A stretch of DNA of 64,000 bases from Chitinophaga eiseniae (GCF_012641265.1 NZ_JABAHZ010000002.1:620001-684000); one strand, 5' to 3'. Shown: positions 42,039 through 51,756, counted from the stretch's first letter. Notes: a model not told the origin generated them from the letters alone. A program made the numbers and translations.

Positions 42039-45000
42039 TTAGAGAGTTCTCTTTACTTCTACTTCTTCGAAACCTTCGATGTTGTCGTTAGGTCTGAGGT
42101 CGCTATAGCCACGAACGCTCAATCCGCACTCCATGTTGGCAGCTACTTCCTTCACGTCGTCTTTATAACGTTTCAGGGAGCCGAGTTCGCCGGTAAATAC
42201 CACGATACCATCGCGTACCACGTTGATACGGGTGTTCCTGGTCAACTTGCCATCGACCACGAAGCAACCAGCCACTGTAACCTTTTCGAATTTGTAGGTT
42301 TCGCGCACCTGGACGTTGCACACCACTTTCTTTTCGATTTTTGGTTCCAGCATTCCTTCCATGGCGCTCTTGATTTCGTCGATTGCGTCATAGATGATGG
42401 AGTAGTTACGGATTTCGATGTTTTCTTTCTCTGCCAGTTTAGCTGCCTGAGAAGAAGGACGTACCTGGAATCCGAGGATGATGGCATCAGAAGCGGTAGC
42501 CAGCAATACATCGGATTCGGTGATCTGACCTACTGCTTTGTGAACGATACTGATAACGATTTCTTCGGTAGACAGTTTCTGGAGGGAGTCGCTCAACGCT
42601 TCTACGGAACCATCAAAGTCGGCTTTGATGATGAGGTTCAGCTGTTTGAAGTTACCCAGTGCCAGACGGCGACCGATTTCATCCAGGGTGATATGTTTCT
42701 TGGTACGGATACCTTGTTCACGAACGATCTGGGCTCTGCGGTTGGCCACTTCTTTAGCTTCGGATTCGTCGGTATACATCTTGAATTTCTCACCAGCCTG
42801 AGGGGCGCCGTTTAAGCCGAGCACCTGTACTGGCATAGAAGGACCTGCTTCATCCATTTTCTGGCCACGTTCGTTGAACATAGCTTTGATTTTACCGAAG
42901 AAGGAGCCGGATACGATGGTATCGCCCTGACGGAGGGTACCATTTTGTACCAGCAGGGAGGCCACATAACCGCGACCTTTGTCGAGTGTAGCTTCCACGA
43001 TACTACCGGAGCCTTCACGGTCTGGATTGGCTTTCAATTCCAGCAGTTCTGCTTCCAGCAATATTTTTTCGAGGAGCACATCGATATTCAAGCCGCTTTT
43101 GGCGGATATTTCCTGGCTTTGGTATTTACCACCCCAGTCTTCTACCAGGAGGTTCATGCCGGCCAGTTGTTCTTTAATTTTCTCTGGGTTGGAACCTTCT
43201 TTATCCACTTTGTTGATAGCGAATACCATTGGCAGGCCAGCCGCTTGTGAGTGGGAGATCGCTTCACGGGTTTGAGGCATGATAGCGTCATCTGCTGCGA
43301 TTACGATAACAGCGATATCTGCTGCTTTAGCACCACGGGCACGCATCGCGGTAAACGCTTCGTGACCGGGGGTATCCAGGAAAGTAATTTTCTTACCACT
43401 GGCGGTAGTTACCTGGTAAGCACCAATGTGCTGGGTAATACCACCGGCTTCACCGGCTACCACATTCGCGTTACGGATGTAATCGAGGAGGGAGGTTTTA
43501 CCATGGTCAACGTGACCCATGATGGTAACGATTGGTGCGCGAGGCAGCAGATCTGCGGGATCATCTACTTCGTCTTCTTCATCGTTTTCCTCTGCATCTT
43601 CCAGACCAATGAATTCCACTTCATATCCGAATTCGCCGGCAACCAATTCTATTACTTCCGCGTCGAGGCGTTGGTTGATAGATACCATGATGCCGAGGCC
43701 CATACATTTCGAGATTACTTCGGCGAAGCTTACATCCATCAGGTTCGCCAGTTCGGAAACGGAAACGAACTCAGTTACCTGGAGTTTGTTGTCTGTGCCT
43801 CCTTCTTTCTCCTTGAGGTTAGCTCTTTCTTCGCGTTTTTCTCTACGATGTTTTGCCTTCACGTTCTTACCGCGGCCAACGCTGAGTTTGGCCATGGTTT
43901 CCTTGATCTTATTCTGGATCTCGTTCTTATCAATTTCTTTTTCTTCAGTAGTGCGTTTGTCGTCACCACGGTGTTGGCCGGGTCTGTTGAAGTTGCCGCC
44001 TTGTCCTGGCCGGTTGAAATTACCGCCCTGACCTGGTCTGTTGCCACCACCCTGGTGTCCGCCCTGACCGGAGCGGTTATATCCGCCACCTTGTCCGGGA
44101 GGTCTGTTACCGCCGCCTTGTCCGCCTTGACCAGTGGGTCTGTTATAACCACCTTGTCCGCCCTGGCCTTGACCAGCAGGTCTGTTGTAGCCGCCGCCGG
44201 TTCCGGTGTTACCACCGCCTGGACGGTTGCGGTTATCGCCTTGTGGGCGGTTGCCACCCTGGTGTCCACCGCGGTTATCCCCATGGTGAGGGCGATTGCC
44301 GCCTTGTCCGCCATGTTGATGAGGACGGTGTTCGCCTGGGGCGCCGCCTTCTTTGCGGTCACCTTCTTTAAAGTCTTTAGGCTGAACGGGTTCAGGTTTC
44401 TTTTCTACGATGATACGCTTGCGTTTGCGTTTCTCGTCCCTGTTAAAGTTGTTTTTATTGTTATCGCGTCTGTCAGACTGAACTGGCAGTTCGATTTTAC
44501 CGATTACTTTCGGGCCGGTTAATTTTTCGGCCTGGATGTTTTCGATGACTGCGGGGCCAGCATCTTCCTGGGCCTGCGGGGCGACAGGAGGAGGTGTTGG
44601 TATATTTTCGGCAGTATTATCGGGTTTGCGATTTTCCGATTTTACGACTTGCTTAACAGGAATGTGCGCCGGTTCTTTGGCTGCAGCCGGTTTAGCCTCT
44701 TGTAATACTTCTTCCACTTTATTAACTACAGGTTTATCTTCAACCGGTGCGGCTTTTTCCGTTTTTTCTGTCGTATCGGTCTTATCTGTTTTCGCTACTT
44801 TATCAGCCGGAGTAGTGGTTTCGCCTTTAGGGGCTTGTTCCGTTTTTTCGGCTTTCTCAACTGGTTTTTCAGTTGGTGCAGCAGTTGCAACTGGCGCAGG
44901 AGTTGGTTTTGGTTCCGGCTGTTTTTCTGCAACTGGCGCAGGAGCTACCGGTTTTTCTTCTTTCACCGGAGGTTTCACTGCTTCAGGTGTAGCGGCTGGA

Positions 45001-45668
45001 GCCTCGTCCTGTTCAGGTTTTTTGGCAACTGGTTTTTTGCGGTTTAAGGCATCCAGGTCGATGGTTGTAATTACTTTAGGGCCGTTAATTTTCGGCGTTT
45101 CTGCTTTTACAACTTCTGGTTCTGCCGGAGGTGGCGTTACCGGGGCTTTAGGAACTTCCGCAACAGGGGGAGCTGTAACAGCGGTTGGTTCTGGCTTAGG
45201 TTCAGCTTTTTCCTTTGCGGGAGGCGGAGGTGTTACCGGGGTAACATTCGCCTGTGGTGTTGGTTCCGGTTTAGGGGTTTCCTTTACTGGTTCCGGTTGA
45301 GATGTTGGTTTAGCTTCCTGTTTGGGAGCTTCTGCTACCGGGGCAGCAGTTGTTTCCTCATCTTTTTCTTTAGTGGTATTCTTTTTAGCCGCCGCTTCCG
45401 CTTCCTCCTTCTCTTTCTTCTTCATCGTTTCTAACACGCTTCCTTTGGGCAGGGCTATCTGGTCGCTTTTGCGCTTGTTAGCCTTGTCCTGCTGGAATTC
45501 CGACTGCAGTGCTGCGTACATAACAGCCGTAAGGCGGGCATTGGGAGAACCAAAGCCACCCATGTCGAAGCCTTTATTGCCAAGGAAATCGATGAGGGTT
45601 TCCTTACCAATATTAAACTCTTTGGCTGCAGCCAGCAATCGTGGTGTGTTGTTTGTTGTTTCAGGCAT
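42039..45668 (-). CDS. infB: translation initiation factor IF-2
   Basis: GTPase that brings fMet-tRNA to the ribosome, 1209 aa, very long for the family. The N-terminus '[18 protein letters not shown]' opens with the helical IF2_N part, then comes a low-complexity stretch (about residues 100-600) of Pro/Glu/Lys/Ala, followed by a Gly/Asn/Arg/Gln-rich tract. The conserved core has '[12 protein letters not shown]', 'DTPGHEAF' and 'NKVD'. The ATG at 45668 is preferred to a TTG at 45812, whose 48 residues are not family-like. It is the last gene of the rimP-nusA-infB operon. Confidence 0.95.
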   Translation of the reverse strand: MPETTNNTPRLLAAAKEFNIGKETLIDFLGNKGFDMGGFGSPNARLTAVMYAALQSEFQQDKANKRKSDQIALPKGSVLETMKKKEKEEAEAAAKKNTTKEKDEETTAAPVAEAPKQEAKPTSQPEPVKETPKPEPTPQANVTPVTPPPPAKEKAEPKPEPTAVTAPPVAEVPKAPVTPPPAEPEVVKAETPKINGPKVITTIDLDALNRKKPVAKKPEQDEAPAATPEAVKPPVKEEKPVAPAPVAEKQPEPKPTPAPVATAAPTEKPVEKAEKTEQAPKGETTTPADKVAKTDKTDTTEKTEKAAPVEDKPVVNKVEEVLQEAKPAAAKEPAHIPVKQVVKSENRKPDNTAENIPTPPPVAPQAQEDAGPAVIENIQAEKLTGPKVIGKIELPVQSDRRDNNKNNFNRDEKRKRKRIIVEKKPEPVQPKDFKEGDRKEGGAPGEHRPHQHGGQGGNRPHHGDNRGGHQGGNRPQGDNRNRPGGGNTGTGGGYNRPAGQGQGGQGGYNRPTGQGGQGGGNRPPGQGGGYNRSGQGGHQGGGNRPGQGGNFNRPGQGGNFNRPGQHRGDDKRTTEEKEIDKNEIQNKIKETMAKLSVGRGKNVKAKHRREKREERANLKEKEGGTDNKLQVTEFVSVSELANLMDVSFAEVISKCMGLGIMVSINQRLDAEVIELVAGEFGYEVEFIGLEDAEENDEEDEVDDPADLLPRAPIVTIMGHVDHGKTSLLDYIRNANVVAGEAGGITQHIGAYQVTTASGKKITFLDTPGHEAFTAMRARGAKAADIAVIVIAADDAIMPQTREAISHSQAAGLPMVFAINKVDKEGSNPEKIKEQLAGMNLLVEDWGGKYQSQEISAKSGLNIDVLLEKILLEAELLELKANPDREGSGSIVEATLDKGRGYVASLLVQNGTLRQGDTIVSGSFFGKIKAMFNERGQKMDEAGPSMPVQVLGLNGAPQAGEKFKMYTDESEAKEVANRRAQIVREQGIRTKKHITLDEIGRRLALGNFKQLNLIIKADFDGSVEALSDSLQKLSTEEIVISIVHKAVGQITESDVLLATASDAIILGFQVRPSSQAAKLAEKENIEIRNYSIIYDAIDEIKSAMEGMLEPKIEKKVVCNVQVRETYKFEKVTVAGCFVVDGKLTRNTRINVVRDGIVVFTGELGSLKRYKDDVKEVAANMECGLSVRGYSDLRPNDNIEGFEEVEVKRTL
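43960..44340 (-). repeat. Gly/Asn/Arg/Gln-rich repeats inside IF-2
   Basis: The infB sequence here encodes degenerate repeats such as '[11 protein letters not shown]', 'GGGNRPGQG' and '[10 protein letters not shown]', about 125 residues with few acidic side chains. Confidence 0.85.
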
Positions 45669-45798
45669 ATCGTATTTCGGGCCTCCCCTGTTTCCCGTTT
45701 CTTCAAAACGGGATGTTTTTTTACGTTTAAACAATAACTCGAAAAAATCAATTCCCTTTCTAATAAGGCCTTTACCTGGGAAGGGTTGTGGCTCGGCT

Positions 45799-47046
45799 TT
45801 ATTCTTTGTCAAACTCTTCCTGTAATATTCTTCTTACATCCTGCACTGTCTCTTCTTCCAGATCAGACCGGCGAACCAGTTCTTCGACTGTCAGCTCTAA
45901 TACGCTGCGGGCAGTGTCACAACCTATTCGCTTCAGTTCATCTATTATCCATTCTTCGATTTCATCCGAGAATTCTTCCAGATCGATATCAAATTCAGAC
46001 TGTTCCTGTGCTTCATCACGGAATACATCAATCTCATAACCAGTCAGTTCGCATGCCAGCTTAATGTTTACGCCTTTTTTACCGATGGCCAGTGATACCT
46101 GGTCAGGGTTAAGGTAAACGGAAGCATATTTATTTTCGTTATCTACTTCCATGCGGCTGATTCTGGCGGGAGTCAGGGAACGCTGGATTAACAACTGAAT
46201 GTTAGTCGTATAGTTGATGATATCAATATTTTCATTTCTCAGTTCGCGTACGATACCGTGTATGCGGCTACCTTTCATACCTACGCAGGCGCCTACCGGG
46301 TCGATACGGTCATCGTAGGATTCTACGGCAACTTTGGCTCTTTCGCCAGGTTCGCGAACAATTTTCTTGATAACAATAAGCCCGTCAAAGATCTCAGGCA
46401 CCTCAATTTCCAGCAATTTAGCCAGGAAGGATGGATGTGTGCGGGAAAGAATGATGAGTGGCGCGTTGTTCTTCATTTCTACTTTCTTCACCACCGCTCT
46501 TACGTTCTCTCCTTTCTTGAAATAATCTGTGGGGATTTGTTCAGATTTAGGCAAAATTAACTCATTCCCTTCATCATCAAGCAATAAAACTTCTTTTTTC
46601 CAAACCTGGTATACTTCCCCGTTCACAATTTCGCCTGCTTTATCGGCGTATTTCTTCACCAGGATGTTCTTTTTCAAATCGCCGATACGGGCGGATAAAG
46701 TCTGCTTAGCAGCCAGGATGGCCCGGCGACCGAAGTCCATGATCTCTACCTCTTCATATAAATCTTCACCTACCTGGTAATCCGGTTCTACGAGAATAGC
46801 TTCGGAATAGGCGATTTGTGCGTTATCATCTTCTACTTCCCCATCATTAACGATGGTTCGACGGCGTAATATTTCAAGGTCACCTTTTTCGGTATTTACA
46901 ATCACGTCAAAATTCTCATCTGAGCCATATTTTTTCCGCAGCAATGTTTTGAACACATCTTCGAGGACCTTCATCAATGTAGGACGGTCAATGTTTTCCG
47001 CCTCCTTGAACTCGGTAAATGACTCAATCAAGTTAATACTAGCCAT
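45799..47046 (-). CDS. nusA: transcription factor NusA
   Basis: Elongation and termination factor, 415 aa. The NusA N-terminal domain (1-130), S1 domain ('[18 protein letters not shown]'), and two KH domains ('[18 protein letters not shown]' and '[23 protein letters not shown]') are in order. The C-terminus has only a short helical extension, without the long acidic repeats of E. coli NusA. It lies 16 bp after rimP and 130 bp before the infB start, and is co-transcribed with both. Confidence 0.95.
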   Translation of the reverse strand: MASINLIESFTEFKEAENIDRPTLMKVLEDVFKTLLRKKYGSDENFDVIVNTEKGDLEILRRRTIVNDGEVEDDNAQIAYSEAILVEPDYQVGEDLYEEVEIMDFGRRAILAAKQTLSARIGDLKKNILVKKYADKAGEIVNGEVYQVWKKEVLLLDDEGNELILPKSEQIPTDYFKKGENVRAVVKKVEMKNNAPLIILSRTHPSFLAKLLEIEVPEIFDGLIVIKKIVREPGERAKVAVESYDDRIDPVGACVGMKGSRIHGIVRELRNENIDIINYTTNIQLLIQRSLTPARISRMEVDNENKYASVYLNPDQVSLAIGKKGVNIKLACELTGYEIDVFRDEAQEQSEFDIDLEEFSDEIEEWIIDELKRIGCDTARSVLELTVEELVRRSDLEEETVQDVRRILQEEFDKE

Positions 47047-47062
47047 GTTTAGTTGTTATATT

Positions 47063-47527
47063 TTAAAACACGATGCACACCTTTGTGTGCTTTATTTCAT
47101 TAAGTTTTAAATCTGTTGATTTCTTTTCTTTCTTTTTGCCTACCAGCTCTTCAATGTTGACAGCATCTTCTGTTACCGCCAGCAGGGTACCTTCCTTTAC
47201 GGAACCATCGAGGAGGGTAACTTCCACCTTACGGCCAATATTTTTAAGGTATTGTCTGTGCAGTTTGAGCGGTTCATCCAGGCCCGGAGACGATACTTCC
47301 AGAGAGAAATCGTTGTTAGGGAACAGTTCAGCCGCTTCCAGCAAGGGATATAACTGACGGTTGAATGAAACCAGCGTAGCCACCGGTACACCTTTGTCGC
47401 CGTCCAGAAAGAGCTTTATATTGTTAGTGGGCTTAATCCTGATGTCTACCAAAAAATTGTCGGGATCATTAACCAGCAGTCCTTCTGCTATTTCCCGGAT
47501 CGTTTTTATCACGTGTTCGTTTGCCAT
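47063..47527 (-). CDS. rimP: ribosome maturation factor RimP
   Basis: A 154-aa factor for 30S assembly. Two domains are visible: the N-terminal KH-like domain with 'SLEVSSPGLDEPLK' near its end and the C-terminal SH3-like domain ending 'HTKVCIVF'. The ATG at 47527 is chosen, but an in-frame ATG at 47575 (16 residues longer) is also possible; the extra codons run through a hairpin (47538-47565). Confidence 0.9.
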   Translation of the reverse strand: MANEHVIKTIREIAEGLLVNDPDNFLVDIRIKPTNNIKLFLDGDKGVPVATLVSFNRQLYPLLEAAELFPNNDFSLEVSSPGLDEPLKLHRQYLKNIGRKVEVTLLDGSVKEGTLLAVTEDAVNIEELVGKKKEKKSTDLKLNEIKHTKVCIVF

Positions 47528-47537
47528 ACAAAAAGCG

Positions 47538-47565
47538 CGAAGGGGACAATATCTCGTCCCCTTCG
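47538..47565. promoter_or_regulatory. 10-bp hairpin at the start of rimP
   Basis: CGAAGGGGAC / GTCCCCTTCG (47556-47565 / 47538-47547) with an 8-base loop, then GCGCTTTTT just before the ATG at 47527 on the minus strand. It resembles an attenuator or an initiation-blocking stem. Confidence 0.5.
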
Positions 47566-47586
47566 TTTGAATCATTTTTCCTCACA

Positions 47587-47594
47587 CAAAATTA
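47587..47594 (-). promoter_or_regulatory. -7 box of the rimP-nusA-infB operon
   Basis: Minus-strand TAATTTTG; no clear TTG at -33. The predicted start near 47582 is 7 bases from the longer ATG at 47575. Confidence 0.5.
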
Positions 47595-47693
47595 TGATTT
47601 TATTTTGATTGAAAAACTATTTCTTTAACTTGTATGTAAATATTTGCATGAGACGCGCTGCCATCATTCATATGTGTTTTTAAAATATCTGAC

Positions 47694-47990
47694 GTGCGAA
47701 CCACTTTCTGGCAAAAAATTAACATAGAGTTGATCGCGTGGCCACTGGGTCTGATCCTGTTATATATGATGAAACCCGACCCAAAGTCAGAGAGCCTATG
47801 TTTGTTAAAGCGGGCAGGCATTCCCTTCTGTCCCGGTTGTGGCCTGGGTCATGGCATCCATTATTTCCTACACGGTCAATGGGATACTGCTATCCGGCAT
47901 CACTGGCTATCGCCGCTGGTAGTAGCAGTACTATTATATAGAATCATACAATTAGCCCGATTACAATATACAGACCTTAAACAATTATAA
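47694..47990 (+). CDS. DUF2752 membrane protein
   Basis: A 98-aa protein with two membrane helices (about 11-25 and 70-88) and the DUF2752 core 'GIPFCPGCGLGHGIHYFLHG' in pieces, with two cysteines in a CxxC. GTG start. Role unknown. It is followed 10 bp later by a TM2-domain gene on the same strand. Confidence 0.8.
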   Translation: MRTTFWQKINIELIAWPLGLILLYMMKPDPKSESLCLLKRAGIPFCPGCGLGHGIHYFLHGQWDTAIRHHWLSPLVVAVLLYRIIQLARLQYTDLKQL

Positions 47991-48000
47991 ACCTACCGCT

Positions 48001-48351
48001 ATGAGCGATTTTTCATTTGCCATGCTTCCGGGAATAGAAACCGAAGAGATGTTATGGCTCCAGGAACTTACCAAAGGTTACTCATCAGAGAATAAACAAC
48101 GTTTCCTGGCTGTTTACCAAAGCCGGCGTAAAGACCCGCAAACGATCCTGATCTGCAGCCTGATCGGATTCCTGGGCCCTGCAGGCATACAACGCTTTTT
48201 GCTTAACCAGATCGCCATGGGGATCATTTACCTGATCACCCTGGGCTTTTGCTTCATCGGCACCATCATCGATGCTGTCAACTACCGTAAAATGACCTGG
48301 GAATTCAACAAAAAAGAAGCCCTGGCATCCGCCGCATTACTGGGCATCTAG
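48001..48351 (+). CDS. TM2 domain-containing protein
   Basis: A 116-aa protein with the two-helix TM2 domain in its C-terminal half ('IGFLGPAGIQRFLLNQIAMGIIYLITLGFCFIGTIIDA' in outline, from about residue 55). The function is unknown. It lies close behind the DUF2752 gene, a pairing common in Bacteroidota. Confidence 0.83.
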   Translation: MSDFSFAMLPGIETEEMLWLQELTKGYSSENKQRFLAVYQSRRKDPQTILICSLIGFLGPAGIQRFLLNQIAMGIIYLITLGFCFIGTIIDAVNYRKMTWEFNKKEALASAALLGI

Positions 48352-48433
48352 CCAGCATGGAAAGTTAAAAAAAACTTAAAATGAGGTGATTTTCAAGGCC
48401 GCGGAAAGTATATTCCGCTAACTTCGCATCATT

Positions 48434-48676
48434 ATGTTGAAATTTTTCTTTTCCATATTTATTGCCTGGCTGCTGTATAAACTGGTATTTGACCTGCTCA
48501 TACCAGGGTATAAAGTAACCAAACAGGTGCGCAGACAAATGAGTGATATGCAGGAACATATGCGTCAGCAGTATGAAAGCCAGCAAGCTGGCTCCCAGCA
48601 GTCATCCGCCCCTAATCCTCCCCCACCGAAGAAAGTGGATAAAGGAGATTACATCGATTTTGAAGAAGTAAAATAA
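48434..48676 (+). CDS. DUF4834-like small membrane protein
   Basis: An 80-aa protein: one N-terminal helix (residues 3-20), then a basic, glutamine- and proline-rich cytoplasmic tail ending 'DKGDYIDFEEVK'. It resembles DUF4834 proteins of Bacteroidota. A -7-like TAACTTCG (48419-48426) ends seven bases before the ATG, suggesting a leaderless mRNA. Confidence 0.7.
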   Translation: MLKFFFSIFIAWLLYKLVFDLLIPGYKVTKQVRRQMSDMQEHMRQQYESQQAGSQQSSAPNPPPPKKVDKGDYIDFEEVK

Positions 48677-48706
48677 AAAAAGGCCGGTGACTCACCGGCC
48701 TTTTTT
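48674..48706. terminator. bidirectional intrinsic terminator
   Basis: A-run, then AAGGCCGGTGA / TCACCGGCCTT as an 11-bp stem, then a T-run; shared by two convergent genes. Confidence 0.88.
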
Positions 48707-49334
48707 ATACCGCACTCTTAGGGCGGAAAATGTCCATGATCGTTTTAGGCGACTGTAAATGAATGGTCTGCAACCCCACTGCCTTCGCTCCTTCGATGTT
48801 AGGCAACGTATCGTCAATAAATAAAGTCTCTTCTGCCACCAGCCCGTTCTCATCCAGCACCACCTGGTAACATTCCTTATCCGGCTTACGATAGCCCATG
48901 ACATGGGAGTAATAAGCCCGGTCGAAGAAACCTCCCAGCGATGGAATGCCCCTGCTCTCCTGTAAGATCCGGTTGAACGCATCCAGGTGAATGGCATTGG
49001 TGTTACTCAGTAAATAAAGGTTATAATGCTGCCGTAACTGCTGCAGGAGCTGTAGCCGCTGCAGCGGGAAGTCGAGCAGCATAGCATTCCACGCTGCAAC
49101 GATCTGCTCGTCGGTTACCGTTGCCGGCACATGCTGGTGCATTTCCGCCAGGAATTCTTCTGTAGTCACATGCCCCGTTTCCAGGGAATTGAATAAATCA
49201 GAACCATGAAATTGTGAATAAAGAGAATTAAAATCCTTTACTCCCAACGCCTCAAAAGCCGTCCTGGTAAGCTGATAATTGATATTCAGGATAACACCTC
49301 CCAGGTCGAAAATGATATTTTTAATGCCTTGCAT
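48705..49334 (-). CDS. HAD-family hydrolase, subfamily IA
   Basis: A 209-aa HAD phosphatase. Motif I 'IIFDLGGVILNI' (Asp 8; the second Asp is replaced by Gly, as in several subfamilies), motif II 'LLSNTNAIH', motif III Lys in 'GYRKPD' and motif IV 'FIDDTLPNI'. The substrate is unknown. The ATG is at 49334; a longer frame to 49412 has no family similarity. Confidence 0.85.
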   Translation of the reverse strand: MQGIKNIIFDLGGVILNINYQLTRTAFEALGVKDFNSLYSQFHGSDLFNSLETGHVTTEEFLAEMHQHVPATVTDEQIVAAWNAMLLDFPLQRLQLLQQLRQHYNLYLLSNTNAIHLDAFNRILQESRGIPSLGGFFDRAYYSHVMGYRKPDKECYQVVLDENGLVAEETLFIDDTLPNIEGAKAVGLQTIHLQSPKTIMDIFRPKSAV

Positions 49335-49421
49335 ATGATCAGAAATAGGGCTCAAATGTATTAAAGTATAGGCGTAAGCGTTGGAAGAAAAAAATAATTT
49401 AGGATTTTTCAATAAAATAAT

Positions 49422-49429
49422 TACTTTTG
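49422..49429 (+). promoter_or_regulatory. -7 box of the tRNA gene
   Basis: TACTTTTG, 36 bases before the tRNA 5' end; no clear -33 TTG. Confidence 0.5.
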
Positions 49430-49465
49430 CCGTCCCTTGAAAAAGGGAATTCGTTCTTCGGAACA

Positions 49466-49539
49466 GGTCCTATAGCTCAGTTGGTTAGAGCACCTGACTC
49501 ATAATCAGGGGGTCCCAGGATCATGCCCTGGTGGGACCA
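49466..49539 (+). tRNA. tRNA with anticodon CAU (Ile2 or elongator Met)
   Basis: A 74-nt cloverleaf. Acceptor stem GGTCCTA / TGGGACC with discriminator A and no encoded CCA; anticodon stem CCTGA/TCAGG with loop CTCATAA. CAU reads Met, or Ile AUA once C34 becomes lysidine. C4-G69 and C5-G68 are features by which TilS tells tRNA-Ile2 from tRNA-Met in E. coli, so Ile2 is slightly favoured. The T-loop is ATCATGC instead of the usual TTCRANY, with T54 and A58 exchanged. Confidence 0.9.
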
Positions 49540-49545
49540 CGCAAT

Positions 49546-49585
49546 AGAAAAGGCTTTCAGCGGATTGGCGCGGAAAGCCTTTTCT
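49546..49585. terminator. 13-bp hairpin after the tRNA
   Basis: AGAAAAGGCTTTC (49546-49558) pairs with GAAAGCCTTTTCT (49573-49585); a T-rich stretch follows. Seven bases after the tRNA. Confidence 0.75.
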
Positions 49586-49615
49586 TATTTGATACATGTT
49601 TTGATACAAACAACA

Positions 49616-49644
49616 TTGCTCACAAAAACAGGAGAATATTTTTG
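49616..49644 (+). promoter_or_regulatory. promoter of the fibre-like gene
   Basis: TTG at 49616-49618, an 18-bp spacer and TATTTTTG at 49637-49644; about 40 nt of leader before the ATG at 49690. Confidence 0.6.
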
Positions 49645-49689
49645 TATCTTCATCTGTAAATGATTGTATAACCTATACCCTATTTATTT

Positions 49690-50889
49690 ATGAAATCGGT
49701 ATTTGTAGCCCTTCTCTCCTTATTTGCCTGTATTACTGCAACCGCCCAAAATGCCCTACCGGCCGCCAATGGCTATGTAGGCATAGGTACCGCTACTCCG
49801 ACGAGCCGGCTTCACGTATTGGATAATGGTCGAAATTATTATGTAGATAGGGGAATTCCAGGAATGTCGGATGATAATGTCACTGAAAACTATATCTTAT
49901 TACATGTTATCTATACAGGCACTATTTTACCTGCCGATAATTATGTAATGGGGCGATTTACTGCAATACGTGGTAGTTCTGTTAGCTCCAACCGGAAATG
50001 GATAGTTGATGTAAATACGGCTTCTGCCTACATGGGAAATAGAGGAACCTTAATGTCTTTTAGTGATCGGGCTTCACTGGTTACTTTAACATACAACTCT
50101 GTAGCATACTTAGCGGTTTCAATTCCGCAAACATCTTCGCTGTTCAATTTTTCTTTTACCGGGTATGCTCAAAACGATTCATTTAAAATAGTGCGGGGGA
50201 CTGAAGTTACGGGAGTAAGTACTTTTAATGCTACCGAAGAAATTGGGATGCAGGGTGCTGTCGTTATAAAAAATGCAGCTACTCCTAATCGGTTGGTGCT
50301 CGCAGGCTCTGATTCTACCTATTCTAACTTAATAGCAATTACTCACGGGGCCCTCATCAATTCGCAAATGTATATAGGAAACACGAATTCTACTTATCAG
50401 GTAATTTCTCAACGCAATTCCAATATTATTGAAAGTTATAGGGATCTCCATATTGGAGCTGCGCTTAGTGGTAAAATTATTTTTGAGATTGGCAGAACGG
50501 GGACATCAGTTGGATCTTCTATGGTCATTGCTAACAACAAAAATGTTGGAATCGGCGTCGATAACCCGACCTACAAGCTTACGGTGGATGGTACTATTGG
50601 GGCAAGACGGGTAAAAGTCACCCAGGAACAGTGGGCCGATTACGTTTTTCATCCCAGCTACAAACTCCCCACATTGGCCACAGTAGCGAAGTTTATTAAG
50701 GATAATAACCATCTGCCCGATATTCCATCTGAAAAAGAAGTAAAAGAAAAAGGTATTGACCTGGGAGAAATGAACAAATTATATCTTCAGAAAATAGAGG
50801 AGCTGACGCTTTATATTATCGACTTGCAGCGACAGGTGGATGCATTGAAAGCGAATACTGCTAAATTAATGAAAGAAAACAATCAATAA
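49690..50889 (+). CDS. secreted fibre-like protein with coiled-coil C-terminus
   Basis: A 399-aa exported protein: signal peptide (1-19, ends 'TATAQ'), an N-terminal 'GYVGIGTATPTSRLHV' motif repeated near residue 285 as 'NVGIGVDNPTYKLTVDG', a beta-rich middle of low complexity and AT-rich codons, and a C-terminus 'FIKDNNHLPDIPSEKEVKEKG' leading to a coiled coil (about 360-399). The two GxGxxxPxxxLxV motifs and the C-terminal domain are typical of tail-fibre-like surface proteins of Bacteroidota. The partner is unknown; it sits next to a tRNA, a common insertion site. Confidence 0.7.
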   Translation: MKSVFVALLSLFACITATAQNALPAANGYVGIGTATPTSRLHVLDNGRNYYVDRGIPGMSDDNVTENYILLHVIYTGTILPADNYVMGRFTAIRGSSVSSNRKWIVDVNTASAYMGNRGTLMSFSDRASLVTLTYNSVAYLAVSIPQTSSLFNFSFTGYAQNDSFKIVRGTEVTGVSTFNATEEIGMQGAVVIKNAATPNRLVLAGSDSTYSNLIAITHGALINSQMYIGNTNSTYQVISQRNSNIIESYRDLHIGAALSGKIIFEIGRTGTSVGSSMVIANNKNVGIGVDNPTYKLTVDGTIGARRVKVTQEQWADYVFHPSYKLPTLATVAKFIKDNNHLPDIPSEKEVKEKGIDLGEMNKLYLQKIEELTLYIIDLQRQVDALKANTAKLMKENNQ

Positions 50890-50903
50890 GCCTCCATTCA
50901 AAT

Positions 50904-50936
50904 ATTGTCCAGTGCTCTACATGAGTGCTGGACAAT
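50904..50936. terminator. 14-bp hairpin after the fibre-like gene
   Basis: Arms 50904-50917 and 50923-50936 pair over 14 bp with two G-U pairs and a 5-base loop, between two convergent genes. Confidence 0.65.
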
Positions 50937-50949
50937 GCTCCACTAACAG

Positions 50950-51756
50950 TTAGCGGATGACCGTAATCGTCATCCGCTCCCCTGTCACCAAATAAATAAT
51001 CTCTTCTATTTTCTTATCCATATCTGCCTTATTTAAAAACGGGTACTTCCTCCGAATTGCCTCAATTACCCCTAGCTCCTTCAGCAGTGATATTTTATCA
51101 AAAGGCATGCTGGTTTCTTCCTGGTTAGGTACATTCTTTTTCAATAGCTGTATATACTCCCCATACATAATCCCCTGTGCATACAGGTACAGCTCTATTA
51201 TCTTTTTCCTTTTGGGTGCAATAACGGGCATACCATGTGCACTGAAGTCGGTGAGCCCTTTTAGGAATACCAATGCAAACTGAGTGTTTAGGCGTCTCCT
51301 GTTATCGCAGGATATCTTTCTTTTCAGCATAACCAACATTTCATTTACAGAGGCCAGCATTGTATTGACAGGTGTTTGGCTTTCACCGATTAGTGCCAGT
51401 TCCTGGCGTATTTTCTGTTTAAGCTGAGCATCGGCCTGAAGAAACCGGGAGATGATATAGTTGTTGAAGGTAGCGTAGTGTGCAGGACCTGGTTTGATGC
51501 TGAAGCTGTAATGCTCTCTTTCGAAGAAGAAAGTCTTTTGTAATGATTCACTGTTCTTTCGCTCTATGCGCAACAAATTTTCAAATTGCTGCAGGTGTTC
51601 TTCTGAGAAAAAGGTAAAGAGATTCGTTTCGAAGTCCGGGAGTGTGAACGGTAGGATATTAAAATGGTCATCGTAGAACTTAAGCCTGTCTTCATATTTG
51701 TCAATGCTATAGAATTTTAGAAAGAGCTCATTTATTTCGGGTTGTGTATAATTCAT
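50950..51756 (-). CDS. hypothetical protein downstream of SusD
   Basis: A 268-aa soluble protein that I do not recognise. Mostly helical, with aromatic-rich N-terminal part ('LFLKFYSIDKYEDRLKFYDDHF') and a conserved-looking C-terminus 'EAIRRKYPFLNKADMDKKIEEI'. No signal peptide or known motif. The ATG at 51756 is chosen because the other ATG at 51801 lies in the loop of the SusD terminator hairpin. It is AT-rich like the convergent fibre-like gene. Confidence 0.7.
   Translation of the reverse strand: MNYTQPEINELFLKFYSIDKYEDRLKFYDDHFNILPFTLPDFETNLFTFFSEEHLQQFENLLRIERKNSESLQKTFFFEREHYSFSIKPGPAHYATFNNYIISRFLQADAQLKQKIRQELALIGESQTPVNTMLASVNEMLVMLKRKISCDNRRRLNTQFALVFLKGLTDFSAHGMPVIAPKRKKIIELYLYAQGIMYGEYIQLLKKNVPNQEETSMPFDKISLLKELGVIEAIRRKYPFLNKADMDKKIEEIIYLVTGERMTITVIR

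Noticed and set aside
43251..44522. Plus-strand frame of 423 codons opposite infB
   Set aside because: It mirrors IF-2 on the other strand; infB has all GTPase motifs, and the plus-strand product is Val/Ala/Phe-rich with no domain.
45669..45812. Extended start of infB from a TTG codon
   Set aside because: The added 48 residues overlap the nusA stop region and do not resemble IF-2.
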